Part shown: positions 1-8,800 of the stretch, one piece after another
Layout: every line of letters starts with the position of its first letter
Numbering within the stretch: position 1 is the first letter of the stretch
Source: Rhizobium sp. NLR16a
GTDB taxonomy: Bacteria; Pseudomonadota; Alphaproteobacteria; Rhizobiales; Rhizobiaceae
Assembly (NCBI RefSeq): GCF_017948245.1
Contig: NZ_CP072870.1
Span: forward strand, 226,335-290,334
Reading direction: 5' to 3'
Length of the DNA stretch: 64,000 bases
Position numbers and translations under genes: made by a program
Notes under the pieces: generated by a model
Databases searched by the model: none
Seen by the model: only the letters and a program-made list of their open reading frames with translations
What the model was told of the DNA's origin: nothing

Positions 1-1070
1 ACGTGCCAGTCCATCGCGACGATCTGGGCGTCCGTCGCCGTGGTCCCCGAAGCGACACCTTCGCTCCCATCAGCCTTGGTGATCGGACCGGTAAACGGCG
101 AGAAGCTGCCATCGGCAATCTTGGCCTCGATTTCCTTGATCCTGGTCATAATATCGGCCGGGATTGCCGGGTTCCAATCGACGACCTGGACAACCTTGTC
201 GGCAACGCCGAGGAAGGCGTTGGCGCCCTTGAAGGTGCCGGCAAGATGGGCGTCGACCGACGCCTTAAAGAAGGGCGACCAGTCGGTGGCGATGCAACCC
301 AGATAGGTCTTCTCGGCATATTTCTTCATCGACGAGTTGAGGTTGAAGGCATAGACGCCGGCTTCCTCGCAGGCCGAGATCACCGAAGGGGTATCCTGCG
401 CATTCGAGAAGATCACGTCGCAGCCCTGAGAGATCAGCGCCTTGGCGGCTTCCTGCTCCTTGGCCGGATCGAACCAGGAATTGACCCAGACGACAGACAC
501 TTCGATATCCGGCTTGACGGCCTGAGCGCCGAGCGTGAAGGCGTTGACGGAGGTGATCAGCTCAGGAATGGCAAAGGCTGACACCGAGCCGAGTTTGCCG
601 CTCTTGGAAAGGGCCGCCGCCGCCATGCCGAACAGGTAGGTTCCCTGAAAATATTTGGCGGCGAAGGGCGAGAAGTTCGGTGCGACCTGGAAGCCTGAAG
701 CATGTAGGACGGTCACCTTCGGATTGCGGCGGGCAATCTGCAGCGCGCCATTCTGATAGCCGAAGGAGCCGGCGATCAGGAAATGGTTTCCGTCGGCAAC
801 GGTCTTGTTCATGATGCGGTCGGCGTCCGGGCCCTCGGCGATGTTTTCGATGACCGTGACCTTCACCTTGTCGCCATAGGCGGCCTTGATCGGATCGATG
901 CCGGCGGCAAGCGCATGACCCCAGCCGACGTCGCCGATAGGCGAGGGAACGACGAGCGCGATGCCGAGCGGTTCGTCGGCGGCAAGCGCAGAGCGGCCGG
1001 CAAAGGCCGTCGCGAGACCGGCAGCCGCCGCGCTCTTCATCAGTTTTCTGCGGGTGAATTCGTTGGTCAT
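1..1070 (-). CDS. BMP-family ABC transporter substrate-binding protein (partial, runs off left edge)
   Basis: Periplasmic binding protein of the basic membrane lipoprotein (BMP/PnrA) family, which usually delivers nucleosides or purines to an ABC importer. About 356 residues are visible; the C-terminus lies beyond base 1. The start at 1070 gives MTNEFTRRKLMKS followed by an alanine-rich stretch, a twin-arginine-like signal peptide ending near ALAADE. The body reads PSPIGDVGWG and SQGCDVIFSNAQDTPS, typical of the family. It lies 20 bp downstream of the amidohydrolase gene on the same strand, so it probably belongs to the same operon. That context favours a purine-type ligand, but the ligand itself cannot be read from the sequence. 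Confidence 0.9.
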   Translation of the reverse strand, partial: MTNEFTRRKLMKSAAAAGLATAFAGRSALAADEPLGIALVVPSPIGDVGWGHALAAGIDPIKAAYGDKVKVTVIENIAEGPDADRIMNKTVADGNHFLIAGSFGYQNGALQIARRNPKVTVLHASGFQVAPNFSPFAAKYFQGTYLFGMAAAALSKSGKLGSVSAFAIPELITSVNAFTLGAQAVKPDIEVSVVWVNSWFDPAKEQEAAKALISQGCDVIFSNAQDTPSVISACEEAGVYAFNLNSSMKKYAEKTYLGCIATDWSPFFKASVDAHLAGTFKGANAFLGVADKVVQVVDWNPAIPADIMTRIKEIEAKIADGSFSPFTGPITKADGSEGVASGTTATDAQIVAMDWH

Positions 1071-1090
1071 GTCAGTTCCCTCTTTTGGTT

Positions 1091-2470
1091 TTAGAATTCG
1101 ACTGTCTCGAGCGCCGCTTCCGCGGCGGCGAAAAGCTGAGCTTCGTCGAGGCCGGTAAATTCGCCGGCCTGCCAGACGATGCGCCCGTTGATCATGGTCA
1201 AATCGGTCGGCATGCCGATCCCCACCTTGGCAATCAGGCTCAACGGGTCGTGGCGGGTTCCGACATAATCCATGCGCCTGGTATCGATGGCGAAGAGGTC
1301 GGCGGCCATGCCGGGAGCAAGGCGGCCGATATCGCTGCGGCCAAGTAGGCTTGCGCCACCCGTGGTCGCGTAGCTCAGGAAATCGACGGGCGCTGGAACC
1401 GGATGGGCGCGCGTCGAGGCCGTCAGGCATTGCAGCATATAGGCAGAGTGGATGCAGTGCATAAGGTTGGAATTGTCGTTCGAGGCCGCGCCATCGCAAC
1501 CGAGGCCAATACGCAGGCCGAAAGCGGCCATAGCGGGAATGTCCGTCACTTCGGCGCCGACCAGATAGACCGGTTCGGGGCAATGGGAGACACCCGTGCC
1601 GCTTGCCGACATCTTGCGCAGTTCCTCGTGTGTCAGCTCCCAGCAGTGGGCATAAAAGCTGTCAGGCCCGGCAAAGCCGAGTTCGGCGCAGTAGTCGACC
1701 GTCCGCATTCCATGCCGCGCCTGGATGACCGGGCTTTCGCCTTCACCGACATGCGTGTGCAGTCGGACGCCGCGATCTCGGGCGAGCGCGACCGACTCGA
1801 CGAAGGTTTCGCGGTGGCAATTGACGGGCTGACAGGGAGCGACGACCACCTGCCGCATGCTGAAGGCGCCGGCATCGTGGTAGCTGTCGATCAGCCGGGC
1901 GCAATCGGCGATGAACTCGTCCGTCGTTTCCAGCATGGCGTCCGGGATCGTCGAGCCCTCGGACTTCGGCAGCGTGTTGCCGCCGCGTCCCGCGTGGAAA
2001 CGCATGCCGAGAAGATCGGCCGCCTCGAACTGACGATCGATCAGGCGTTTGCCTGCGTGCCGGGGGAAGCAATATTGATGGTCGAAGGCCGTGGTGCAGC
2101 CGTGCTTGATCATCTCGGCCATGGCCGTGACCGACGAATGATAGAAGCAATCCTCGTTCAGTCGCGAGAAGATCGGATAAATCCGGTCGAGCCATTCGAT
2201 AACCGAAAGCTTCGTCCAGTCGAGATCGGCCCGATTGCGCACGAAGCATTGGAAGAAGTGGTGATGGGTGTTGACGAGACCCGGATAGACAAACCAGCCT
2301 GATGCATCCTGAATGACCGTGTCCGCAGGCAAGGGCTCTTGCGACAGGTTCGTCCCGATCGCCTGGATCGCCGGACCATTGGTCAGCAGATCGACGTTCC
2401 GGCGCACGGCCGGCCCGTTGCCTTCGTCGACGATAATCGCTGCGCAGTTCTTCAGCAGGTAGCCCGCCAT
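1091..2470 (-). CDS. Amidohydrolase, 8-oxoguanine deaminase / hydroxyatrazine hydrolase type
   Basis: A 459-residue member of the amidohydrolase superfamily (TrzN/AtzB/8-oxoguanine deaminase branch), which hydrolytically removes amino groups from purine- or triazine-like rings. The metal-binding NTHHHFFQ motif is near residue 68, LHTHVGEGES supplies a later ligand region, and GLGCDGAASND holds the catalytic Asp. Length and the N-terminal composite beta-sandwich (MAGYLLKNCAAIIVDEG) fit the family. It starts one base after the stop of the GST-like gene, so the two are probably translationally coupled. In this operon 8-oxoguanine to urate is the most economical guess, but the substrate is not determined by sequence. 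Confidence 0.85.
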   Translation of the reverse strand: MAGYLLKNCAAIIVDEGNGPAVRRNVDLLTNGPAIQAIGTNLSQEPLPADTVIQDASGWFVYPGLVNTHHHFFQCFVRNRADLDWTKLSVIEWLDRIYPIFSRLNEDCFYHSSVTAMAEMIKHGCTTAFDHQYCFPRHAGKRLIDRQFEAADLLGMRFHAGRGGNTLPKSEGSTIPDAMLETTDEFIADCARLIDSYHDAGAFSMRQVVVAPCQPVNCHRETFVESVALARDRGVRLHTHVGEGESPVIQARHGMRTVDYCAELGFAGPDSFYAHCWELTHEELRKMSASGTGVSHCPEPVYLVGAEVTDIPAMAAFGLRIGLGCDGAASNDNSNLMHCIHSAYMLQCLTASTRAHPVPAPVDFLSYATTGGASLLGRSDIGRLAPGMAADLFAIDTRRMDYVGTRHDPLSLIAKVGIGMPTDLTMINGRIVWQAGEFTGLDEAQLFAAAEAALETVEF

Positions 2471-2471
2471 C

Positions 2472-3131
2472 TCACGTCTCCTCGTTGACGGGATGAGGGT
2501 CGGGTTTCAACTCGTGCAGCCGGTGGATGCCGGGCATTTCGATAAAACCTTCAAGGCTGCGGATGGCGCGCAGCCAAAGCCTAATGTTCGGATAGGGATC
2601 GAGCGAGATTCCGCCGTCGGGCGCCAGTGCCACATAAGGGAAACAGGCGATGTCGGCGATCGTCGCACGGTCGCAAGCCAGGAACCGCATGTCGCGGAGC
2701 CGCTGCTCAAAGAGGCCGGCTTCGAGCTCGCGCAGCGCCGCGACTCCTTGTGCCTGCAGGACTTCGATATTGCCGGGACGCAGAAGCATCTGATGCAGCC
2801 GTGCGCCGCCGAGATTTGTCGTCAGCCGATGCGAAAACGAGAGCCATTGGTGCACCCGCGCGGTCTCCTCAGGCGCGCTCATACCCAGCCAGTCAGGCCC
2901 GCTCCGGGCGGCGAGATAGGCGAGCATGGCCGAAGATTCTGTCAGCACCAGATCGCCATCCACGAGGATCGGGATTGAGCCTGCCGGATTGAGGGCCAGA
3001 AGCTCAGGACCACGATGTTCCTTGCCGGGATGGAAATCGACCGGCCGGATATCCAGCTCGACGCAGAGGATGGCAGCCATCAGGCGGATCTTGTAACAGC
3101 TCGGCGATAGGATGTAGTCGTAGAGCTTCAT
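2472..3131 (-). CDS. Glutathione S-transferase-like protein
   Basis: A 219-residue GST-fold protein. The thioredoxin-like N-terminal half has SPSCYKIRLMAAI (active-site helix region) and NPAGSIPILVDGD (the cis-Pro strand), followed by LTESSAMLAYLA, the usual glutathione-binding segment; the second half is helical. ATG at 3131 overlaps the oxygenase stop by 4 bases (ATGA), so that start is preferred over a longer upstream frame. Operon pairing with a Rieske-less oxygenase recalls NdmE, the GST-like structural partner of NdmC in Pseudomonas caffeine catabolism. A classical detoxifying or ring-cleaving GST is the alternative. Confidence 0.85.
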   Translation of the reverse strand: MKLYDYILSPSCYKIRLMAAILCVELDIRPVDFHPGKEHRGPELLALNPAGSIPILVDGDLVLTESSAMLAYLAARSGPDWLGMSAPEETARVHQWLSFSHRLTTNLGGARLHQMLLRPGNIEVLQAQGVAALRELEAGLFEQRLRDMRFLACDRATIADIACFPYVALAPDGGISLDPYPNIRLWLRAIRSLEGFIEMPGIHRLHELKPDPHPVNEET

Positions 3132-3976
3132 TGTGCGACCAACTGCGCGCCATAGAGATAATTGTGGCGCTTCAGCCAGCGCCGGTAAGCGATAGAGGTC
3201 AGGTCGGCCCTGGTCGGGATTTCCATGCCCGGATCGAGCGGCAGAAGCGCCGGGATCTGGTTTTCGAGGATCGATCGATCCTGCAGGAAAATCATTTGCT
3301 GAAAATGGATGAGGTCCGTCATTGGCGTCACGTCGTCGAAGAGGGCCATCCACGGCCATACGTCACAGAGATCTTCGGCAAGCGGCTGGACGAATAGGGT
3401 AATGACGTCCCATTCCTCCGGGCGAGGAGGGCAGGTCTTGTAAAGCACCGAGCAGGTCGGGGCAGGCACGCGGTACATATACTCGGTGGTTATTCCGCCG
3501 GTCGCCGACTTTGCAGCCTGCGGCTGGTAGAATTTCACCTGCGTCGCCCAGACTTCATCCTCCTTCTCGCGGATCTCGACTTTATAATTTTCGACCTCCG
3601 TATGCGGCTCGGCGCCGAGTATATCGGTGTGGACGAAGGGAAAATGCGCAATATCGAGGAAGTTCTCGACTGCTCTCAAGGGGGAACAGCGTACCCGCAC
3701 GACACCGACATCGACGAAGCGGCGGCCGGGCTGATCCGCTTCGGGAATGGCGAAGAGCTCCTTGGCGGGGGTGCCAAGAGAAGACCAGACATGACCATAA
3801 CGGACGCGGACGGGCAGGGCACGCCCATCGCCCGATGTGACCCGCGCCGCGCCATCAGCCGTGCGCATCACCTCTATGGGCTCGCCCATCAGAGCAGTCC
3901 TGCTTCCTGCACCGGTGAGCTGGCTGAAGAGGCCAACCGGGTACCATTCGTCGATCATCGCACCGGCCCCTTTCAT
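3128..3976 (-). CDS. Rieske-type oxygenase catalytic subunit lacking its own Rieske cluster
   Basis: A 282-residue protein resembling the catalytic domain of vanillate O-demethylase/N-demethylase oxygenases. The mononuclear iron site is visible as NFLDIAHFPFVH (D108, H111, H116 from the start at 3976), with a third ligand candidate D233 in FLQDRSILENQ. The N-terminus (MIDEWYPVGLFSQL, then GEPIEVMRTADG) looks like the beginning of a Rieske domain, but no C-x-H or C-x2-H cluster ligands follow; the sequence passes straight to RYGHVWSSLGTP. It must therefore receive electrons from a separate Rieske protein, presumably the one encoded just upstream with a 4-base overlap. The start could also be 3958. 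Confidence 0.85.
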   Translation of the reverse strand: MKGAGAMIDEWYPVGLFSQLTGAGSRTALMGEPIEVMRTADGAARVTSGDGRALPVRVRYGHVWSSLGTPAKELFAIPEADQPGRRFVDVGVVRVRCSPLRAVENFLDIAHFPFVHTDILGAEPHTEVENYKVEIREKEDEVWATQVKFYQPQAAKSATGGITTEYMYRVPAPTCSVLYKTCPPRPEEWDVITLFVQPLAEDLCDVWPWMALFDDVTPMTDLIHFQQMIFLQDRSILENQIPALLPLDPGMEIPTRADLTSIAYRRWLKRHNYLYGAQLVAQ

Positions 3977-4611
3977 GCGACATCCTTCTGGCGTGTTTCC
4001 GCGCGGCGGCGCAGGGCTTCGGCGATGCGGGACGCCGCAATCCGATCTGCGACAGTGCGCTCCCGTTCGACCAGGACATGTATCAGAGTGCATCCGATCT
4101 GCGCCGCGGGCAACAGCCGAACCCATGGATGGTCCGTGACTGGGATCAACCCGCTCGCGGCCTTGCCGCCGGCTGCTGCTTCGATTGCCACGATGTCGGC
4201 AACAAGCGTCAGCGAGCGTATTGGCGCCAAACCATCCAGGCTTGGCGGCGGCATTGCCGGCTCGCCGACTGCGACCCAGACGATTCCATCTGATTCCTCG
4301 ACCCGCTGAACTGCCACGCGGATCGTTTCCGGCGGCACAAGGTCTGGATGAGCCGGGATGCGAATGCATCCTCCCGCCGGAGAATAGCTCCAGCCATGAT
4401 AGATACAGGAGAGCGCCTCGCCCCGCACGAAGCCGTGCGACAGTCGCATCCCGCGATGCGGACAGCGATCCGAAGAAGCTGATGCGCGCCCGGACCGGCT
4501 GCGCCAGAGAGCGATCGATCCTGCCGGCGTCCAGGCCGGAATGACGCTTGCCGGAGGCAGATCGGCAGAAAGGGCGACAGGCGTCCAGGAGCCGGTCGTA
4601 TCGGAAGGCAT
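3973..4611 (-). CDS. Stand-alone Rieske [2Fe-2S] protein with degenerate C-terminal extension
   Basis: A 212-residue protein with a complete Rieske cluster motif: C50-P-H52 and C69-I-Y-H72 counted from ATG 4611, followed by GWSYSPAGGC. The N-terminus (WTPVALSADL) matches Rieske oxygenase alpha subunits, yet the roughly 90 residues after GIVWVAVGEP contain no D-x2-H-x4-H iron site. It is therefore an electron-transfer half whose catalytic half has gone, complementary to the next gene, which keeps the iron site and lacks the cluster. First gene of the apparent operon, with a 4-base overlap to the oxygenase gene. No flavin/ferredoxin reductase gene is visible nearby. Confidence 0.85.
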   Translation of the reverse strand: MPSDTTGSWTPVALSADLPPASVIPAWTPAGSIALWRSRSGRASASSDRCPHRGMRLSHGFVRGEALSCIYHGWSYSPAGGCIRIPAHPDLVPPETIRVAVQRVEESDGIVWVAVGEPAMPPPSLDGLAPIRSLTLVADIVAIEAAAGGKAASGLIPVTDHPWVRLLPAAQIGCTLIHVLVERERTVADRIAASRIAEALRRRAETRQKDVA

Positions 4612-4732
4612 GACGGTCAATTCCTCAATCTTACCAGTGGGCTGGCGCCTGCGAGCTTGGTGTCGGTGCAACCCCGGTTTCTGACGCTTGCATAAAAAAT
4701 TCGCATTGGCAACAATGATCAAATTAAGGGCA

Positions 4733-5026
4733 TCAAGTCGGATGGCGTTCCGACTTCGGTGTAGAGATGGGATCTACAATCCTGCGCTGAATCTCGTCGA
4801 CCCAGACATCGATTGGCCCCAACGAACACGCCATTTCCAGCATGTCGATCAGCTCGACAGGCCCTGCGACCTCGAGTTCGATCCGCTCGGCGCCGGCCTG
4901 CAAAAAATCTTGGGAAAGGCCGAGCTTGTCGGCATGGCGGCGTATCCACGGGACGAATGAGGCGGAACTGACGTCGCCAAGGATCGCGATCCGTTCGCGT
5001 AGCTCGTTCTGCCGTGATCGTATCAT
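4733..5026 (-). CDS. Acylphosphatase-like small protein
   Basis: A 97-residue protein with an acylphosphatase-like alpha/beta pattern: SSASFVPWIRRHADKLGLS in place of the usual phosphate loop and helix, then ERIELEVAGPVELIDMLEMA and SLGPIDVWVDEIQ. The canonical G-x-V-Q-G-V-x-(F/Y)-R loop is not present, so catalytic activity is doubtful. Start 5026 is chosen because the homologous part begins shortly after it. It precedes the Rieske operon on the same strand with a gap of about 120 bases and could be cotranscribed or independent. Confidence 0.6.
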   Translation of the reverse strand: MIRSRQNELRERIAILGDVSSASFVPWIRRHADKLGLSQDFLQAGAERIELEVAGPVELIDMLEMACSLGPIDVWVDEIQRRIVDPISTPKSERHPT

Positions 5027-5111
5027 GGAATTCTCTCGTTCGACCTGCGATAAATAGCATAGCGCTTCGCCGTCTTTGCGAAAGGGGCATAAGGGGCGTT
5101 CCTGGATCGTT

Positions 5112-5225
5112 CGAGCGATCACGGCTGAGGGTGCGTGCAATCTCTGCCTGCCAGATCTTCTTGGCATGCATCTGCGCTATCACTCGGCGTTCGTCCGAAC
5201 TCAACTGCACGAAAGAGCAGACCAT
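5112..5225 (-). pseudogene. IS30-family transposase N-terminal remnant
   Basis: Reading from 5225 the frame gives MVCSFVQLSSDERRVIAQ... and ends at a block reading EIARTLSRDRS. This closely parallels the start of the intact IS30 transposase at 14473 (SHLSFDERRSI..., EIARRLGRDRA). Similarity stops at about 5112, and the rest of the transposase is absent. The two copies differ clearly, so this is an old scrap of a related element rather than a recent duplication. Confidence 0.65.
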
Positions 5226-5834
5226 TCCGGGATCGCCCGTGGCGCGATCCGTCTCCCATTGCAGCCGGCGTCGATTATGTTGAGGTAATCGCCGGACTTT
5301 CTTGCAGACTTATAGAGGTTGCGCCGCTCGCTGCCGATAGCTTCCAACGGGATCCGCCGGCATCGAATGCTAGTCTAGCGACTGGGTGATCAGCACGAAG
5401 AAGGGCGACCTGATACATCCGGCATAATGGGTCTCGTTTAGGAAATCGGGCGAAAGGGCTAAACAAATATACTTCGGCATAATAGCGGGGGCGCTCCAGG
5501 CAGAGTTAATGTTGCAACGGCCCTAAAGCAAAACGCCCTCCCATCACGGGCCGACTTGCCGCGCCGGCGTTTTGCTTGACCGCAAGACCTTCACCCCTGC
5601 CGGCGCGGCGCCTCTTATAGCATGAAACCGCATTGCCGCAGCTTTGCTCTTCGCGGACCTGCCTTAACAACATGCACTGGAACCTGAGTCGGGAAGATCA
5701 GCAGAGATGCGCCCCCCTCAATAATCCGAAGCATAGGCTCGTTGACATGAGAGGAAAGTCGGTGAAGCTTGATTGGGTCTCCGATGCCTGCACCTCAGAT
5801 CGTATGCGGGCAGCATCGAAGCGAGCGGTGTGCA
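5226..5834. other. Gene-free interval holding overlapping inverted repeats
   Basis: No convincing coding sequence is seen in this roughly 600-base stretch between the IS30 remnant and the giant kinase gene. It contains a perfect 12-base inverted repeat (5526-5537 with 5566-5577) and a perfect 11-base inverted repeat (5558-5568 with 5599-5609). The two share bases 5566-5568, so the stems are mutually exclusive. The promoter of the kinase gene probably lies here, but no clear -35/-10 pair was identified. Confidence 0.5.
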
Positions 5835-8800
5835 ATGGACGACACGGTCAAAGATGCGCAGAAGACCAGGAAAAACATGTTCGGACGGAAGCGCGCTCTC
5901 GCTTCCGTCGGCCAGCAGACTTCGACTGACCTTCGGCACTACGAGCCACAATCATCCTGGAGTGACGGCGATCGCATCTTTACACGAGAGCTGATCCGGA
6001 GCGGCAACGGCGCATCAAAAGCCGTTCTGAGGGTGCAGCTTGCAGCCGAACATCCCAGCCGAACCAGCCTCGACAGACTGGCCCACGAATATCGCCTGAA
6101 AGACGAACTCGACCGGGAGTGGGCAGCCAAACCGCTGGATTTCACAACGGAAAACGGTCGTGTCGTGCTCGTCCTCGAAGATTGCGGCGGCGTGCCCCTC
6201 CCGCAGTTGATGGGACGGCACAGCCATGGCATGGCCGCCGAACTCACCGTCTTTTTGCGTCTTGCCAAGGGCATTGCGGCGGCAGTCGGCAAGGCTCACG
6301 GATGCGGCCTCATTCACAGGGACATCAAGCCGGCGAATATATTGGCGGACGAGACGGAAGGGCGGGTCCGTCTCACGGGCTTCGGAGTGGCGTCGCATCT
6401 TTCTCGTGAGCGCCAGGCCGCCGAGCCCCCTGAGGTCATTGCTGGCAGCCTCGCATACATGGCGCCCGAACAGACCGGGCGCATGAACCGGTCGGTGGAC
6501 TCGCGTAGTGACCTCTACGCCGTCGGCATCACGCTCTACGAAATGATCACCGGCCAGTTGCCGTTCACCGCTTCGGAGCCGATGGAATGGGTGCACTGCC
6601 ATGTTGCCAAGCGACCGGTGCCGCCGTCCGAGCGTGTCAGAGAGCTACCAGGCGTTATCTCGGCAATCGTGATGAAGCTGCTCGCCAAGAACGCAGAGGA
6701 ACGCTACCAGACGGCCGCAGGGCTAGAGGCGGATCTGCGACGTGCCCTCGTCCAGAGCGAGAAGCATGGGCGGATTGCAGAATTTCCGCTCGGGACACGC
6801 GATGTGCCGGACAGACTGGTGATTCCCGAGCGGCCCTACGGTCGCGAACGCGAAATCGCCGCCCTAACCTCCGCATTCGACCGGGTCGTCGCAGGCGCCG
6901 GGCCGACGCTGGTGCTGGTTTCGGGTCATGCCGGCGTGGGCAAATCCATGGTCGTGAATGAGCTCCACCGCGCGCTCGTGCCGCTGCGTGGGCTGTTTGC
7001 CTCCGGCAAATTCGACCAGAACCAGCGCCACATTCCTTATGCGAGCGTAGCGCAGGCCCTGCAAGGCCTCGTCCGAGTGCTGCTGGGCAAGAGTGAAGCG
7101 GAACTCGCGCCCTGGCGCGCTGCTTTAACCAAAGTACTGGGCGCGAGCGGTCGGCTGCTGGCACCGCTTATTCCGGAACTTGAATCTCTCATCGGCCGGC
7201 TTCCGGCGGTTGCGGATCTGCCGCCTCAGGACGCCAAACGCCGCTTCCAATTGAACATTAGGCGCCTACTGCGCGTGTTTGCCACAGCAGAACATCCGCT
7301 CACGCTGTTTTTAGACGATCTCCAATGGTTGGACGCAGCAACGCTCGATCTGCTTGAAGATTTGTGCACCCAGCAGGACATGCGTCACCTGCTGCTCATC
7401 GGCGCCTATCGCGACAACGAAGTATCGTCCACCCATCCACTGATCCGCCGGCTGGCAGCGATCCGGGAGGCCGGTGCCCAGGTGCATGAAATCGTGCTGA
7501 CACCCCTTAGGCTGGAAGATCTGACCCGGATGCTGGCCGACGCTCTTCATTGCGGAAGCAGCCGTGTCCAGCCGCTTGCTCGACTAGTGCACAAGAAGAG
7601 CGGAGGCAATCCCTTCTTCGCGCTCCAGTTCCTGAGCACCCTGCCGGACGAAGGCCTGCTGGAATTCAATCGCGAACAGACGCACTGGGATTGGGATCTC
7701 GATCGCATAAGAGCCAAAGGCTATACCGATAACGTCGCGGATCTGATGCTAAGCAAGCTGCGGCGCCTGCCCGATATCACGCAGGCTGCCCTGAACATGC
7801 TGGCGTGTCTCGGCAATCACGCGGCGGTTGATACCCTGGCTTTGATCAGGAGCGAAAATCACGACGCGGTTCATGCAGCCTTTTGGGCCGCGGCGCGGGC
7901 CGGACTCGTGCTGCTTGAAGAGGGGTCATCATACCGCTTCCTGCACGATCGTGTGCAGGAGGCCGCCTATGGGCTGATCCCTGAAGACGAGCGGGCGGCA
8001 GCGCATCTTTCCATTGGCCGCCTCCTGCTGATGCATACGCCGCCGCAGGCACTCGAGGAGAATATTTTCGAGATTGTCGGCCAACTCAACTGCGGCGGCG
8101 CGCTCATCGCGCCCGGCGAAGAGCGCGAGCGTCTCGCGGACCTGAACCTGCTTGCCACTCGCCGCGCCAAGGCGTCGGCTGCATACGAATCGGCGCTGGC
8201 CTATGCCGGGACGGGTGCGGCTTACCTGCCGGACGATGCCTGGGAGCGCCGATACGAACTCGCTTTCGCCCTCGAACTCCACAGGGCCGAATGCGAATTC
8301 TTGACTGGGGCACCGGCGGAGGCGCAGGCCCGCCTTGCAGAATTAGCAAGCCGAGCCGCCAGCCTCGCCGATCTGGCCCGCGTCACGCGCCTGCGCGTCG
8401 ACCTTTTCATGAGCCTGGGTCGGAGCGATCAGGCCATCATATTCGGCCTCGACTACCTGCACCGGGTCGGCATTTCGTGGTCGTCCCACCCGACCAGGAG
8501 CCAGGTGCGCCAGGAATACGCGCGGCTTTGGCGACAACTGGGGGGCCGCCCTATCGAAGCGCTGCTTAACTCGCCCCCAATGGCGGACCCTGTCGCGCTC
8601 GCGACCATGGACGTTCTGACTTCACTTGTTACTCCGGCCCTGTTTACCAACGAGAATCTGCGCTGCCTCATTATCGGGCGAATGGGCAACCTCAGCCTCA
8701 AGCACGGCAACAGCGACACATCGCCTTATGCCTTCACTGCCGTGGGCACGGTGCTCGGGCCGTATTTTGGCAATTATGAAGCCGGTTTTCGGTTCGGCCT

